Shown here: in pieces, positions 16,989 through 26,667 of the stretch | Layout: the number at the start of each line of letters is the position of its first letter | How positions within the stretch are numbered: position 1 is the first letter of the stretch | DNA from: JBQTKD01 sp052389435 | GTDB lineage: Bacteria; Actinomycetota; Actinomycetes; Sporichthyales; Sporichthyaceae | DNA: 64,000 nt | NCBI GenBank assembly: GCA_052389435.1 | Contig: JBQTIB010000094.1 | Coordinates: 16,384 to 80,383, forward strand | Direction: 5' to 3' | Notes under the pieces: model-generated | The model's input: only the letters and a program-made list of their open reading frames with translations | Database searches by the model: none | Told to the model about the DNA's origin: nothing | Program-made: the position numbers and the translations under genes

Positions 16989-17902
16989 CAGTCGATCAGC
17001 GTCCGACCGGTCAGGCGCAGGAACACGTCCTCCAGACCTGCCCGGCGCACCAGCACGCCGACCGGCGCCGGGTTCCGGTGCGCGGCGGCGGAGGCGACGG
17101 CGTCGCCGTTCTCGACGTAGAGCAGCACGCGGTCAGCGACGGTCTCGACCCGCTCGGCGAGGTCGGCGAACAGCGCGGGGTCCGGGGCGTAGCCGCCGAA
17201 GCGCAGCTCGACGACCTCCCGGCTGCTGTACCGCTCGATCAGCTGCCGGGGCGAGCCCTCCGCGACGATCAACCCCCCGTCCATCACCACGAGCCGGTCG
17301 CAGAGCTGTTCGGCCTCGTCCATGTAGTGCGTGGTCAGGACCAGGGTCACCCCCTCGCGCTTGAGGCGGAAGAGGCGGTCCCACACGGCGTGGCGGGCCT
17401 GCGGGTCCAGGCCGGTGGTCGGCTCGTCGAGCAGGAGGAGCTCCGGCGAGTTCACCAACGCGCGGGCGATGGTCAACCGGCGCTTCATCCCGCCGGAGAG
17501 GGTGGCCACCTTCGCCTCGGCGCGATCGGCGAGCTGCACGAACTCGAGCAACTCCGCGGCCTTGGCCCTCGCCGCGGCCCAGGAGAAGCCGAAGTAGCGG
17601 GCATAGACGACGAGGTTCTCCCGAACCGTCAACTCCGTGTCGAGTGTGTCCTCCTGCGGGACCACCCCGAGCCTGGACCGAATCTCGGGGCCGTCTCGGA
17701 CGGGATCCCTGCCGAGCACTCGCAACACGCCCGAGGTGGGTGGCGAAACGCACTGAATCATTCGCAATGTAGAACTTTTACCCGCGCCATTGGGTCCGAG
17801 GAATCCGAATGCCTCGCCGCGGGGGACGTCGAAATCGATTCCAGCGACGGCGGTGAAAGATCCGTAACTCTTAGTGAGTGCGCGAGCACGCAAGAGTGAC
17901 AT
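16988..17902 (-). CDS. ABC-2 exporter ATP-binding protein (DrrA-like)
   Basis: 304 residues from ATG 17902 with an excellent ribosome site (CGGAGGAA). Walker A is GPNGAGKSS, the Q-loop is GVVPQEDTLD, the signature is LSGGMKRRLTIARALV, Walker B is LLLLDEPTTGLDPQ and the switch His is in TTHYMDEAE. The C-terminal 80 residues match the DrrA-type regulatory extension. The frame is open farther upstream but that part antisense-overlaps the divergent surface-protein gene and is not coding. Confidence 0.93.
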   Translation of the reverse strand: MSLLRARALTKSYGSFTAVAGIDFDVPRGEAFGFLGPNGAGKSSTLRMIQCVSPPTSGVLRVLGRDPVRDGPEIRSRLGVVPQEDTLDTELTVRENLVVYARYFGFSWAAARAKAAELLEFVQLADRAEAKVATLSGGMKRRLTIARALVNSPELLLLDEPTTGLDPQARHAVWDRLFRLKREGVTLVLTTHYMDEAEQLCDRLVVMDGGLIVAEGSPRQLIERYSSREVVELRFGGYAPDPALFADLAERVETVADRVLLYVENGDAVASAAAHRNPAPVGVLVRRAGLEDVFLRLTGRTLID

Positions 17903-18023
17903 TTCCTCCGCCCCGGGCGCACTTTGCCGTGCTCCCAGGGAACTACCAGATTGATTCCCCCGCATACGCGTGAACGCTACCGCGACAGGTGTGATCAACG
18001 CCGCTGAGTTCAATCGCGCAGAT

Positions 18024-18039
18024 TGGGCAGTAATGCCCA
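18024..18039. promoter_or_regulatory. Operator-like inverted repeat in a divergent promoter region
   Basis: TGGGCA-GTAA-TGCCCA lies in the 253-bp gap between the exporter ATPase and the surface-protein gene. The gap is visibly AT-richer than its surroundings and must hold both promoters. The bound regulator is unknown. Confidence 0.35.
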
Positions 18040-18155
18040 GGTTTGCCGTCTGCCGACTGCAGCTGGCCGCCGACATCCGTGCGTCGATATGGACATTCGT
18101 GATGTTCCGGCTAGATTCCGAGCGGCTGCGTAATGGATTTCGACCTGGAGGATCA

Positions 18156-21100
18156 ATGAACGTTCGCTCAAGCTGGGCGCCAACCGGAAAGCACCGGCGC
18201 CAGCGGAGCACGACGCCGATGGTGCGCGCGCTCACGCTCGCCGCCGCCGCCGGCGCCGGAACCGTGCTGCTGCAGGCGGCCGGTGTTTCCCACGCAAGCG
18301 CAGCCACACCCGCTGCCCCGGCGGTCGGCGACGTCGGTGCGAGCGGAGGCGACCCGACGCTCCTCAAGATTGCCGAACCCGGCAAGGGCGACCCGAAGGG
18401 CGAGGGCAGCCTGCTCGGGCTGTTCGGCCCGTCGACCAAGGACGGCGACAACGCCGGCGGCGACGGCACCGTCCTGGCCCTGTTCGAGGGCAAGCACGAG
18501 CGCGGCAAGTCCTCCGGCGGCGACGCGCTGCCGATCGGCGTGGGCGGCGGCACGGACGTGTCCACCAGCGGCACGGACCTCGCCGCCAGTGGCCTCGACG
18601 TGCTCGGCCTGATCACCCTCGGCGACGGCCGCGACGGCGACTTCCTGCGGATCGCCCAGCCCGGTGACAGCAGCTCCGAAGGCGGGCTGATCGAGCTCGG
18701 CAACGGCGGCGACGGCGGCTCGATCACAACGGCGAGCCCCGGCGACACCGCCCTGCTGTCCTTCGGCAACGGCGCCGCGGCGGGCGGCAACCGCAACGCG
18801 GGTGGCGACGGCGAGTTCCTCGCCCTCGGCAACGGCGCGGACGGCGGCGAGGGCGACGACGCGAACGGCGGCAACGGCGGCCTGATCTCGCTGATCAACT
18901 CTCTCGGCCCGTCCCCGCGCGACGGTCAGCTCATCGCCCTCGGCGACACCAAGCCCCGCGACCCGAACGCCTCGATCGCCACCGCGAGCGACGGCGACCT
19001 CCTCGACGGCGGTCTGATCTCCCTCGGCAACGGCGCTCCCGGCGGCCCGGCCCAGAACAGCAAGGACCCCGGCCCCGGCGGGGACGGCAGCCTGATCAAG
19101 CTCGGCGACGGCGGCGACGGCGGCACCGAGGGTCGCGGCACCGGCGGCGACGGCGGCATCCTGAGCCTGCTGAACGGCCCGCTGCGCGAGGCCGCAGTGC
19201 CCGCCAGCGGCGGCAACGGCAACGTCGTGTCCATCCTGGACAACGTCGCCGATCCGCGCCCGTCGGAGTCCGGCGGCGAAGGCACGCTCATCACCGTTCT
19301 GACCGGCGGCGACGCCTCGATCGCCACCGCGGACGAGACCACGGGCGGCGACGGCGGCCTGCTGACGATCGTCCAGGGTTCCGCCGGCGGCGGCAAGGGG
19401 AAGGGCTCGGGCGGGGACGGCAACGCGCTCGACCTGCTCAACCAGGAGCCCAAGCCCGCCAAGTCCGAGGGCTCCGGTGGCGACGGCGGCCTGATCTACC
19501 TGCTGAACAACCTCGGCGGAAAGACCTCGGTCACCACCTCCACCAACGACCCGGTCGCGCTCACCGAGACCGGCGCTCCGACCCGCACCGCCAAGCCCGT
19601 CGCGGGCCCGGGCGAGAGCGGCCCGCAGGGCGGCTCCGGCGGTTCCGGCGGCGTCGCGAACGTCGGCAACGGCGGCAACGCGCGCGGCAAGGCCACCGGC
19701 AACGGCGGCGACGGCAAGGTCGCCGGCGTCAGCAACGGCGGCGACGAGCGCGGCACCTCCGCGGGCAACGGCGGCCACGGCACCGCGGTCGACGCCGGCA
19801 ACGGCGGCGACCACAAGGGCTCCGAGTCCGGCAACGGCGGCCACAGCCGCGTCGCCGGAGCCAGCAACGGCGGGCAGAGCGACCGCGGCGCCGACCACGG
19901 CGGCGACGGCTCCGGGGTGAAGGTCGGCGACGGCAACGACGGCGCCTCCAAGGCCAACACCCCGGGCGACGGCGGCACCGGCGGCTCCGGCGACGCTCCG
20001 CTGAACGCGGGCGCGATCCTCGACGCCGGCAACGGCGGCAAGTCCACCGGTGGCGGCACGGGCGACGGCGGCACCGGCCACGTCGTCGACGCCGGCAACG
20101 GCGGCGAGGCAGGCCCGGGCAACGGCAGCGACGGCAAGGGCTCGGCGGCGACCGTCGGCAACGGCGGCGACGACAAGCGCAAGGGAGCCGCCGAAGGCTC
20201 CGACGACGACAAGGACCGTGGTCCGTCGCTGCTCAACCTCGGCAACGGCGGCCAGGCCTTCAGCAACGGCAAGGGCGACGGCGGCGACGGCTCCGTGGCA
20301 CGCGCCGCCAACGGCGGCAAGGGCGAGAACGACGACAAGGCCGCCGACAAGGCCAAGGGCAACGACGGCAACGGCCGCACCCACGAGGGCAAGACCCGCG
20401 ACGGCGGCCTGGCCTCGGTCGGCAACGGCGGCAACTCCGCCGGCGACGGCGACGGCGGCAACGGTGGCCCGGTCTCGGTCGGCAACGCCGGCGACGGCCG
20501 CAACGAAAAGGGCCAGGGCGAGGCGAAGAAGAGCCCCGGCAAGCACCGCAAGCCCCCGAAGCAGGGCACCGGCGACGGCGCGCTGATCTCGGTCTTCAAC
20601 GGCGCGGACAACGGCAAGACCCACCTGATCGAGATCGGCAACGGCAACGCGCCGGTTCTCGGCCTCGCCAACGGCGGTCCCGGCGGCGGCGAGTCGCCCG
20701 GTGCCAGCAACTCCCCCGGCGTCGCGATCGGCAACGGCGGCGACGGCGGCAACGCCGACGGCACCAGCCGCACCGAGGACGACGACAAGGGCACCTACGC
20801 CGAAGGCGAACTGATCGAGGCCTTCAACGCCGAGGACGCCAAGGGCGCCGAGCGCAAGGACGCCGACAACCCGATCGTCTCGCTCGGCAACGCCGGCGAC
20901 GGCGCCGGTGCGGGTGCCGAGGGCGGTGCCGAAGGCACCAGCCGCGGCCCGGGCGCGGTCGACGTCGCCAACGGCGGCGACAGCGGCGGCACGTCCTCGG
21001 ACGGTACGTCTCAGACGCAGCCGATCGCCAAGGCCTTCAACGGCGGCAACGGCGGCGGCGACGACGGCTCCGGCGGCGACGGCACCGTCGTCAAGGGCGG

Positions 21101-21674
21101 CGACGGTGGCCAGGGCTCCGCGGGCTCCGGCAACGACGGCGGCAACGGCGGCACCGCGTCGCTCGTCTCCACCAGCAACGGTGGCGACGGCGGTACCGGT
21201 TCCGGCCAGGACGGCGAGAACGGCGGCGACGCGAGCATCGTCAAGCTCGCCGACGGCGGCGACGGCGGCAACGGCTCCGGCCCGAACGGCGACGGCGGCA
21301 TCGGCGGCGACGGCGGCCTGACCAACGTCGTCAACGGCGGCGACGGCGGCGACGGCACGGCCCCCGGCGACGGCGGCTCCGGCGGCGAGTCCGGCCTGAT
21401 CTCGGCCGGCAACGGCGGCAACGGCTTCCTGCCGGGTCCGAACGACGGCGGCGACGGCGGCGGCATCTCCGTCGGCGACGGCGCCGACGCGGACGGGGTC
21501 AAGAAGGCCGCACCTCCGAAGAAGGAGGTCAAGAAGGTCAACCGGCCGCCGGCGCTGCCGAAGACCGGTGGCGACGAGAGCGCGACCGCGGGCACCGTCG
21601 CCGCGGGCCTCGCCCTTCTCATGGCCGGCGCGGCGCTCACCCGCCGTCGTCGGATGGGCCTCGACGAGGAGTAG
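18156..21674 (+). CDS. Giant Gly/Asn/Asp-rich repeat surface protein with LPXTG anchor
   Basis: 1172 residues from ATG 18156, with CTGGAGGA upstream. A basic N-terminus and hydrophobic core (ALTLAAAAGAGTVLLQAAG) form a signal peptide ending near ASA. The mature protein is almost entirely irregular short repeats of the type GNGGDGG, GDGGNGG and NGG, interspersed in the first half with hydrophobic tags such as LISLGNG or LLNL roughly every 15-25 residues. The C-terminus is a sortase signal: LPKTG at 1134, a membrane helix and RRRRMGLDEE. The composition resembles mycobacterial PE_PGRS proteins, but there is no PE domain. It is probably covalently attached to peptidoglycan. No sortase gene is present nearby. 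Function unknown; adhesion or matrix roles are inference. Confidence 0.88.
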   Translation: MNVRSSWAPTGKHRRQRSTTPMVRALTLAAAAGAGTVLLQAAGVSHASAATPAAPAVGDVGASGGDPTLLKIAEPGKGDPKGEGSLLGLFGPSTKDGDNAGGDGTVLALFEGKHERGKSSGGDALPIGVGGGTDVSTSGTDLAASGLDVLGLITLGDGRDGDFLRIAQPGDSSSEGGLIELGNGGDGGSITTASPGDTALLSFGNGAAAGGNRNAGGDGEFLALGNGADGGEGDDANGGNGGLISLINSLGPSPRDGQLIALGDTKPRDPNASIATASDGDLLDGGLISLGNGAPGGPAQNSKDPGPGGDGSLIKLGDGGDGGTEGRGTGGDGGILSLLNGPLREAAVPASGGNGNVVSILDNVADPRPSESGGEGTLITVLTGGDASIATADETTGGDGGLLTIVQGSAGGGKGKGSGGDGNALDLLNQEPKPAKSEGSGGDGGLIYLLNNLGGKTSVTTSTNDPVALTETGAPTRTAKPVAGPGESGPQGGSGGSGGVANVGNGGNARGKATGNGGDGKVAGVSNGGDERGTSAGNGGHGTAVDAGNGGDHKGSESGNGGHSRVAGASNGGQSDRGADHGGDGSGVKVGDGNDGASKANTPGDGGTGGSGDAPLNAGAILDAGNGGKSTGGGTGDGGTGHVVDAGNGGEAGPGNGSDGKGSAATVGNGGDDKRKGAAEGSDDDKDRGPSLLNLGNGGQAFSNGKGDGGDGSVARAANGGKGENDDKAADKAKGNDGNGRTHEGKTRDGGLASVGNGGNSAGDGDGGNGGPVSVGNAGDGRNEKGQGEAKKSPGKHRKPPKQGTGDGALISVFNGADNGKTHLIEIGNGNAPVLGLANGGPGGGESPGASNSPGVAIGNGGDGGNADGTSRTEDDDKGTYAEGELIEAFNAEDAKGAERKDADNPIVSLGNAGDGAGAGAEGGAEGTSRGPGAVDVANGGDSGGTSSDGTSQTQPIAKAFNGGNGGGDDGSGGDGTVVKGGDGGQGSAGSGNDGGNGGTASLVSTSNGGDGGTGSGQDGENGGDASIVKLADGGDGGNGSGPNGDGGIGGDGGLTNVVNGGDGGDGTAPGDGGSGGESGLISAGNGGNGFLPGPNDGGDGGGISVGDGADADGVKKAAPPKKEVKKVNRPPALPKTGGDESATAGTVAAGLALLMAGAALTRRRRMGLDEE

Positions 21675-21690
21675 ATCCTCACAGCCAGCC

Positions 21691-21726
21691 CGAACGCCGG
21701 TCGCCCCTCGGGGCGGCCGGCGTTCG
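21691..21726 (+). terminator. Terminator of the repeat surface protein gene
   Basis: CGAACGCCGGTCGCCCC pairs with GGGGCGGCCGGCGTTCG with a single G-T mismatch and a very small loop, 17 bp after the stop codon, followed by GCGTTTCGG. A strong intrinsic hairpin. Confidence 0.8.
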
Positions 21727-21747
21727 GCGTTTCGGCCCTCTCCAGTT

Positions 21748-21761
21748 GCGCTGTACAGCGC
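21748..21761. promoter_or_regulatory. Palindrome GCGCTGTACAGCGC, copy 1
   Basis: A perfect 14-bp palindrome. An identical copy lies exactly 60 bp downstream (centre to centre), upstream of the lhr promoter. Operator-like, for example of a TetR-type dimer; the regulator is unknown. Confidence 0.6.
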
Positions 21762-21807
21762 TCCTTGCGACGAAACCGGGCCCCCGGCCCCGAATCCGTC
21801 GCCAACA

Positions 21808-21821
21808 GCGCTGTACAGCGC
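21808..21821. promoter_or_regulatory. Palindrome GCGCTGTACAGCGC, copy 2
   Basis: The second perfect copy, here extended to a 16-bp palindrome (AGCGCTGTACAGCGCT at 21807-21822). It ends 16 bp before the putative upstream element of the lhr promoter, a suitable place for a repressor or activator. Confidence 0.6.
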
Positions 21822-21836
21822 TTCGTGCGAACGCAT

Positions 21837-21859
21837 CTGTCGGTGGCGGCATGCAGGAT
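21837..21859 (+). promoter_or_regulatory. PafBC-type (RecA-NDp) promoter of lhr, likely leaderless
   Basis: CTGTCGGTG, eight bases, then CAGGAT matches TTGTCRGTG-N8-TAN3T with one mismatch in each half. Initiation 7-8 bases after the -10 element would fall on GTG 21867, giving an mRNA that begins with the lhr start codon. This agrees with the missing properly spaced ribosome site. Confidence 0.5.
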
Positions 21860-21866
21860 GGAGGGC

Positions 21867-24800
21867 GTGAGCTCTCCCGACCCACTTGCCGGCTTCGGCG
21901 AGGCGACCCGCGCGTGGTTCGAAAGCGCCTTCGAGGCGCCGACCGCCGCGCAGGCCGGAGCGTGGGCGGCCATCGGCGCCGGGCGCAACGCGCTGGTCGT
22001 GGCGCCCACTGGGTCGGGCAAGACCCTGGCGGCCTTCCTGGCGGCGTTGGACCGGTTGGCCAAGGAGCCGCCGCCGGCGGAGGTCAACCGGCGCTGCCGC
22101 GTCCTCTACGTCTCTCCGCTCAAGGCCCTCGCGGTCGACGTCGAGCGCAACCTGCGCGGACCGCTGGCCGGCATCGGTCAGGCCGCGCGGCGGCTCGGGC
22201 TGCCCGAGCCGCAGATCGAGGTGGGGATGCGCTCCGGGGACACCCCGGCCGATCAGCGCCGGAAGCTCGCGCAACGGCCGCCGGACATCCTGATCACCAC
22301 GCCCGAGTCGCTGTTCCTGATGCTGACGTCCAAGGCGCGGGAGACCCTCGAGGGCGTCGAGACGGTCATCGTCGACGAGGTCCACGCCGTCGCCGGCACC
22401 AAGCGCGGCGCGCATCTCGCGCTGACCCTCGAGCGCCTCGACGCCCGGTTGGACAGACCCGCCCAGCGGATCGGCCTGTCCGCGACGGTGCGGCCCGTCG
22501 AGGAGGTCGCTCGATTCCTCGGCGGCGCGGCCGCGGTGGAGATCGTGAAGCCGCCGTCGAGCAAGGTCATCGAGGTGAAGGTAGTCGTCCCCATCGAGGA
22601 CATGCGCGAACTCGGCGCACCTGCCGAGGAAGCGCACCAGGGCTCCGCCGCCGGCGCCGCGCCGCGGAATTCGATCTGGCCCCACGTCGAAGAACGCATC
22701 GCCGACCTCATCGCCGAGCACCGCTCGACGATCGTGTTCGCCAACTCCCGGCGCCTGGCCGAGCGACTCACCCAGCGCCTGAACGAGGTCGCCTGGGAAC
22801 GCGAAACCGGGGAGCAGCTTGCGGAGCCCGGGGCCACCAGGCCCCCGGCGCAGCTCATGGCGCAGAGCGGAGTCTCCCGCGGCGTGACCGAGGTCCTCGC
22901 CCGCGCCCACCACGGCTCGGTGTCCAAGGAGCAGCGGGCGATCATCGAGGAGGAACTCAAGTCCGGGCGGCTCGCCGCCGTCGTCGCCACCTCGAGCCTG
23001 GAACTGGGCATCGACATGGGTGCAGTGGACCTGGTCGTGCAGGTCGAGTCCCCGCCGAGCGTCGCCAGCGGCCTGCAGCGCATCGGCCGCGCCGGGCACC
23101 AGGTCGGCGCGGTCAGCCGCGGGGTGATGTTCCCCAAGCACCGCGGGGACCTGGTGCCCGCCGCCGTCGTCTCCGAAAGAATGACGGCAGGTCAGATCGA
23201 AGCGCTGCGGGTGCCCCGCAACCCGCTCGACGTGCTCGCGCAGCACATCGTGTCGATGACGGCGATGGACGAATGGCCGGTCGACGAACTCGCCGCCCTC
23301 GTGCGCCGCACCGCGAACTTCGCCGACCTGCCCGCGAGTTCCTTCGAGGCCGTTCTGGACATGCTTTCGGGCAGGTACCCATCGGACTCGTTTGCCGAAC
23401 TGCGGCCCCGGCTGGTGTGGGATCGCGTCAACGGCGTGCTCAAGGGCCGCCCCGGATCGCAGCGGCTGGCCGTGACCAGCGGCGGCACCATCCCGGACCG
23501 CGGACTGTTCGGGGTGTTCCTCGTCGGCGAGAAGGCCTCCCGCGTCGGGGAACTCGACGAGGAGATGGTCTACGAGTCCCGCGTCGGAGACGTCTTCACC
23601 CTCGGCACCTCCAGTTGGCGCATCGAGGACATCACCCACGATCGGGTCCTCGTCTCCCCCGCCCCCGGCCAACCCGGCCGCCTGCCGTTCTGGAAGGGCG
23701 ACGCCGCCGGACGCCCGCTCGAACTCGGCCGCGCCATCGGCGCGTTCCTGCGCGAGCTGAACCGGCTCGGTCCCGACGCGGCCGCCGAACGCCTCGCCTC
23801 CGCCGGCCTGGACCAGTGGGCCATCGGGAATCTGCTCACCTACCTCCGGGAGCAGAAGGAGGCGACGGGGCACGTTCCGGACGATCGAACGATCGTCGTC
23901 GAACGCTTCCGCGACGAACTCGGCGACTGGCGCGTGTGCGTCCACTCCCCCTTCGGCGCGCAGGTTCACGCACCCTGGGCACTGGCCGTGGCCGGGCGGC
24001 TGCGGGAGCGGTACGGCCTGGACGTACAGGCCATCCACGCCGACGACGGCATCGTGCTCCGCCTGCCCGACGTCGACGAACTTCCCGACGGGGCAAGCCT
24101 TCCGGTCGTGCTCGACCCGGCCGAGGTCGACGGCATCGTGACCGCCGAGGTCGGGGGCTCGGCGCTGTTCGCCTCCCGCTTCCGCGAGTGCGCCGCCCGC
24201 GCCCTGCTGCTGCCCCGCCGCGATCCGGGCCGCCGCTCGCCGCTGTGGCAGCAGCGCCAGCGCTCCGCGCAACTGCTCTCGGTGGCCAGCGAGTACGGCT
24301 CGTTCCCGATTCTGCTCGAGACCATGCGCGAGTGCCTGCAGGACGTCTTCGACGTTCCCGGCCTGGTCGAGCTGATGACCGACATCGCCAACCGGCGGGT
24401 TCGCGTGGTCGAGGTCGAGACCCAGCAGCCCTCGCCCTTCGCCCGCTCGCTGCTGTTCGGATACGTCGCCGCCTTCCTCTACGAGGGCGACTCTCCGCTG
24501 GCCGAACGACGTGCAGCCGCGTTGGCGCTGGACCAGACCCTGCTCGCCGAGCTGCTCGGCCAGGCCGACCTGCGCGAGCTCCTCGACTCCGCCGCGGTCG
24601 AGTCCGTCGAGGCGGGCCTGCAGCGCCTCGCCGAGGACCGCAGGGTCAAAGACCTCGAGGGCGTCGCCGATCTGCTGCGCCAGCTCGGCCCGTTGCGCAC
24701 GGCCGAGGTCGTCGAACGCGGCGGCACCGCGCAGTGGCTCGCCGAACTCGAGGCGGACCGCCGGACCATTCGCGTCCGCATCGCCGGCGTGGAGCACTGG

Positions 24801-26495
24801 GCCGGCATCGAGGACGCCGGTCGGCTGCGCGACGCCCTGGGTGTCGCCCTGCCCGTGGGCGTGCCCGTCGCGTTCACCGAGCCGGTCGCGGATCCGCTCG
24901 GGGATCTACTGGCCCGCTACGCCCGCACCCACGGTCCGTTCCAGCTCGCCGACCTCGCCGAGCGCTTCGGTCTGGGCACCGCTGTGGCCAGGGCCGCCCT
25001 GGCTCGGCTGGCCGCTGCCGGCCGTGTCGTCGAGGGCGAGTTCCGCCCCGGCGGGACCGGCACGGAGTGGTGCGACACCGAGGTCCTGCGCCGGTTGCGG
25101 CGCCGGTCGATCGCCGTGCTGCGCCAGGAGATCGAGCCCGTCGAGCCTGCCGCGCTCGCCCGATTCCTACCGGCGTGGCAGCACGTCGGCCCCGCGTCCC
25201 TGCACGGCGTCGACGGGGTTCTGCGCATCGTCGAGCAACTCGCCGGCGCCGCCGTTCCGGCGTCCGCGCTGGAGTCCCTGGTCCTGCCGGTCCGCGTCGT
25301 CGGCTACCGGCCGGACCTGCTCGACGCGCTGACGACCGCGGGCGAGGTGATCTGGTCGGGCCACGGGTCGCTGCCCGGGGACGACGGCTGGATCTCCCTG
25401 CACCTGCCCGACACCGCTGCGCTGCTGCTGCCCGAGATCGACCCCGAAGTCGCCGCGAGCCCCCTGCACGCCGCGGTGCTCGACGCCCTCGAGGGCGGCA
25501 ACGCACTGTTCTTCCGCAACCTCGCCGACCGCGTCGGCACGGCGCTGGCGGGCAGCGGCGTCGACACGGACGACCCGGCGCTCGCGAACGCGATCTGGGA
25601 CCTCGTCTGGGCCGGGCGGCTGACGAACGACACCCTCGCGCCGCTGCGCACCCTCCTCGGCGGCCGCGGATCGCACCGTACGAAGACCGCCGCACCCCGC
25701 GCTCGGTACACCGCCGGCCGCCGCCCGAGCCTGGGCCGCCCCACGCTGCCGACCCGAACCGGTCCGCCGACCGTCGCCGGCCGCTGGTCGCTGCTGCCGG
25801 AGCGGGACCCGGATCCCACGCGTCGCGCGCAGGCTGCCGCCGAGGTCCTGCTGGACCGCCACGGCGTGCTGACCCGCGGCGCCGTGATGGGCGAACGGAC
25901 CCCCGGCGGTTTCGCCGCGGTCTACAAGGTGCTGTCGGCCTACGAGGAGGCCGGGCGCTGCCGGCGCGGGTACTTCGTCGAAGGTCTCGGCGCCGCACAG
26001 TTCGGCGCCGCCGGCGCGATCGACAGGTTGCGCGCCACGTCCAACGAAGCGGCCAAGGACGGCGCCGAAGAGCCCGCCTGGGCGGAGGCGGGCCCGCGCA
26101 GGGGCAGGGGCCCGACCGGTCCGCGTGCGCTGGTCCTGGCCGCCACCGATCCCGCAAACCCCTACGGGGCAGCACTTTCCTGGCCCGCCCGCCCCGAGGA
26201 GGCCGCTTCCGGGCACAAGCCGGGGCGCAAGGCCGGCGCTCTCGTCGTTCTCGTCGAGGGCCGCCTCGCGCTCTACGTGGAGCGCGGCGGCAAGACCCTG
26301 CTGACCTGGACCGAGGAGGAGTCCACCCTCCAACCCGCCGTCGACGCCCTCGCCCTCGCCGTCCGGGAGGGAGCACTCGGCAAGCTCACGGTCGAACGGG
26401 CCGACGGCGTCTCCGTGCACGGCTCGCCGCTCGTCGCCGCCCTCGAGGCGGCCGGTTTTCGAGCCACGCCTCGCGGTTTGCGGCTTCGCGCATGA
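21867..26495 (+). CDS. lhr: Lhr-family ATP-dependent helicase (full-length)
   Basis: 1542 residues from GTG 21867. The N-terminal superfamily 2 helicase has Walker A APTGSGKT (near residue 50), the DEVH box in TVIVDEVHAVAG and motif VI HRIGRAGHQVG-like LQRIGRAGHQ. It is followed by the winged-helix and Lhr-core regions (about 420-850) and the long C-terminal domain, ending in LRLRA. The length matches mycobacterial Lhr (about 1500 aa), a 3'-to-5' translocase induced by DNA damage. ATG 21858 is an alternative start, but it overlaps the putative -10 element. It lies upstream of nei, as in other actinobacteria. Confidence 0.93.
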   Translation: MSSPDPLAGFGEATRAWFESAFEAPTAAQAGAWAAIGAGRNALVVAPTGSGKTLAAFLAALDRLAKEPPPAEVNRRCRVLYVSPLKALAVDVERNLRGPLAGIGQAARRLGLPEPQIEVGMRSGDTPADQRRKLAQRPPDILITTPESLFLMLTSKARETLEGVETVIVDEVHAVAGTKRGAHLALTLERLDARLDRPAQRIGLSATVRPVEEVARFLGGAAAVEIVKPPSSKVIEVKVVVPIEDMRELGAPAEEAHQGSAAGAAPRNSIWPHVEERIADLIAEHRSTIVFANSRRLAERLTQRLNEVAWERETGEQLAEPGATRPPAQLMAQSGVSRGVTEVLARAHHGSVSKEQRAIIEEELKSGRLAAVVATSSLELGIDMGAVDLVVQVESPPSVASGLQRIGRAGHQVGAVSRGVMFPKHRGDLVPAAVVSERMTAGQIEALRVPRNPLDVLAQHIVSMTAMDEWPVDELAALVRRTANFADLPASSFEAVLDMLSGRYPSDSFAELRPRLVWDRVNGVLKGRPGSQRLAVTSGGTIPDRGLFGVFLVGEKASRVGELDEEMVYESRVGDVFTLGTSSWRIEDITHDRVLVSPAPGQPGRLPFWKGDAAGRPLELGRAIGAFLRELNRLGPDAAAERLASAGLDQWAIGNLLTYLREQKEATGHVPDDRTIVVERFRDELGDWRVCVHSPFGAQVHAPWALAVAGRLRERYGLDVQAIHADDGIVLRLPDVDELPDGASLPVVLDPAEVDGIVTAEVGGSALFASRFRECAARALLLPRRDPGRRSPLWQQRQRSAQLLSVASEYGSFPILLETMRECLQDVFDVPGLVELMTDIANRRVRVVEVETQQPSPFARSLLFGYVAAFLYEGDSPLAERRAAALALDQTLLAELLGQADLRELLDSAAVESVEAGLQRLAEDRRVKDLEGVADLLRQLGPLRTAEVVERGGTAQWLAELEADRRTIRVRIAGVEHWAGIEDAGRLRDALGVALPVGVPVAFTEPVADPLGDLLARYARTHGPFQLADLAERFGLGTAVARAALARLAAAGRVVEGEFRPGGTGTEWCDTEVLRRLRRRSIAVLRQEIEPVEPAALARFLPAWQHVGPASLHGVDGVLRIVEQLAGAAVPASALESLVLPVRVVGYRPDLLDALTTAGEVIWSGHGSLPGDDGWISLHLPDTAALLLPEIDPEVAASPLHAAVLDALEGGNALFFRNLADRVGTALAGSGVDTDDPALANAIWDLVWAGRLTNDTLAPLRTLLGGRGSHRTKTAAPRARYTAGRRPSLGRPTLPTRTGPPTVAGRWSLLPERDPDPTRRAQAAAEVLLDRHGVLTRGAVMGERTPGGFAAVYKVLSAYEEAGRCRRGYFVEGLGAAQFGAAGAIDRLRATSNEAAKDGAEEPAWAEAGPRRGRGPTGPRALVLAATDPANPYGAALSWPARPEEAASGHKPGRKAGALVVLVEGRLALYVERGGKTLLTWTEEESTLQPAVDALALAVREGALGKLTVERADGVSVHGSPLVAALEAAGFRATPRGLRLRA

Positions 26496-26667
26496 CGCCC
26501 TACGACGACGGCCTGCAACCGGGGGCAGAGCGCGGATGCGCCAAGGCCCGACCACCGCAAGCAACGCCGGCACCTTCGCCGCGGGGTACGTGCTCGCCGT
26601 AGGGGTGTAGTCGCTCGGACGTATCGTCGGTCGAGGCGTGGAGACAACGGATCCGGAGGTGGCGCGG

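Noticed and set aside
18700..21500. Many short direct repeats that could suggest a CRISPR array
   Set aside because: Repeats are irregular, codon-phased and continuous with a signal peptide and LPXTG-anchored reading frame; no regular spacers or cas genes.
18168..24797. A 2209-codon open frame on the minus strand
   Set aside because: It lies antisense to the repeat surface protein and lhr. It is open because G/C-ending codons on one strand avoid stops on the other; its translation is low complexity without domains.
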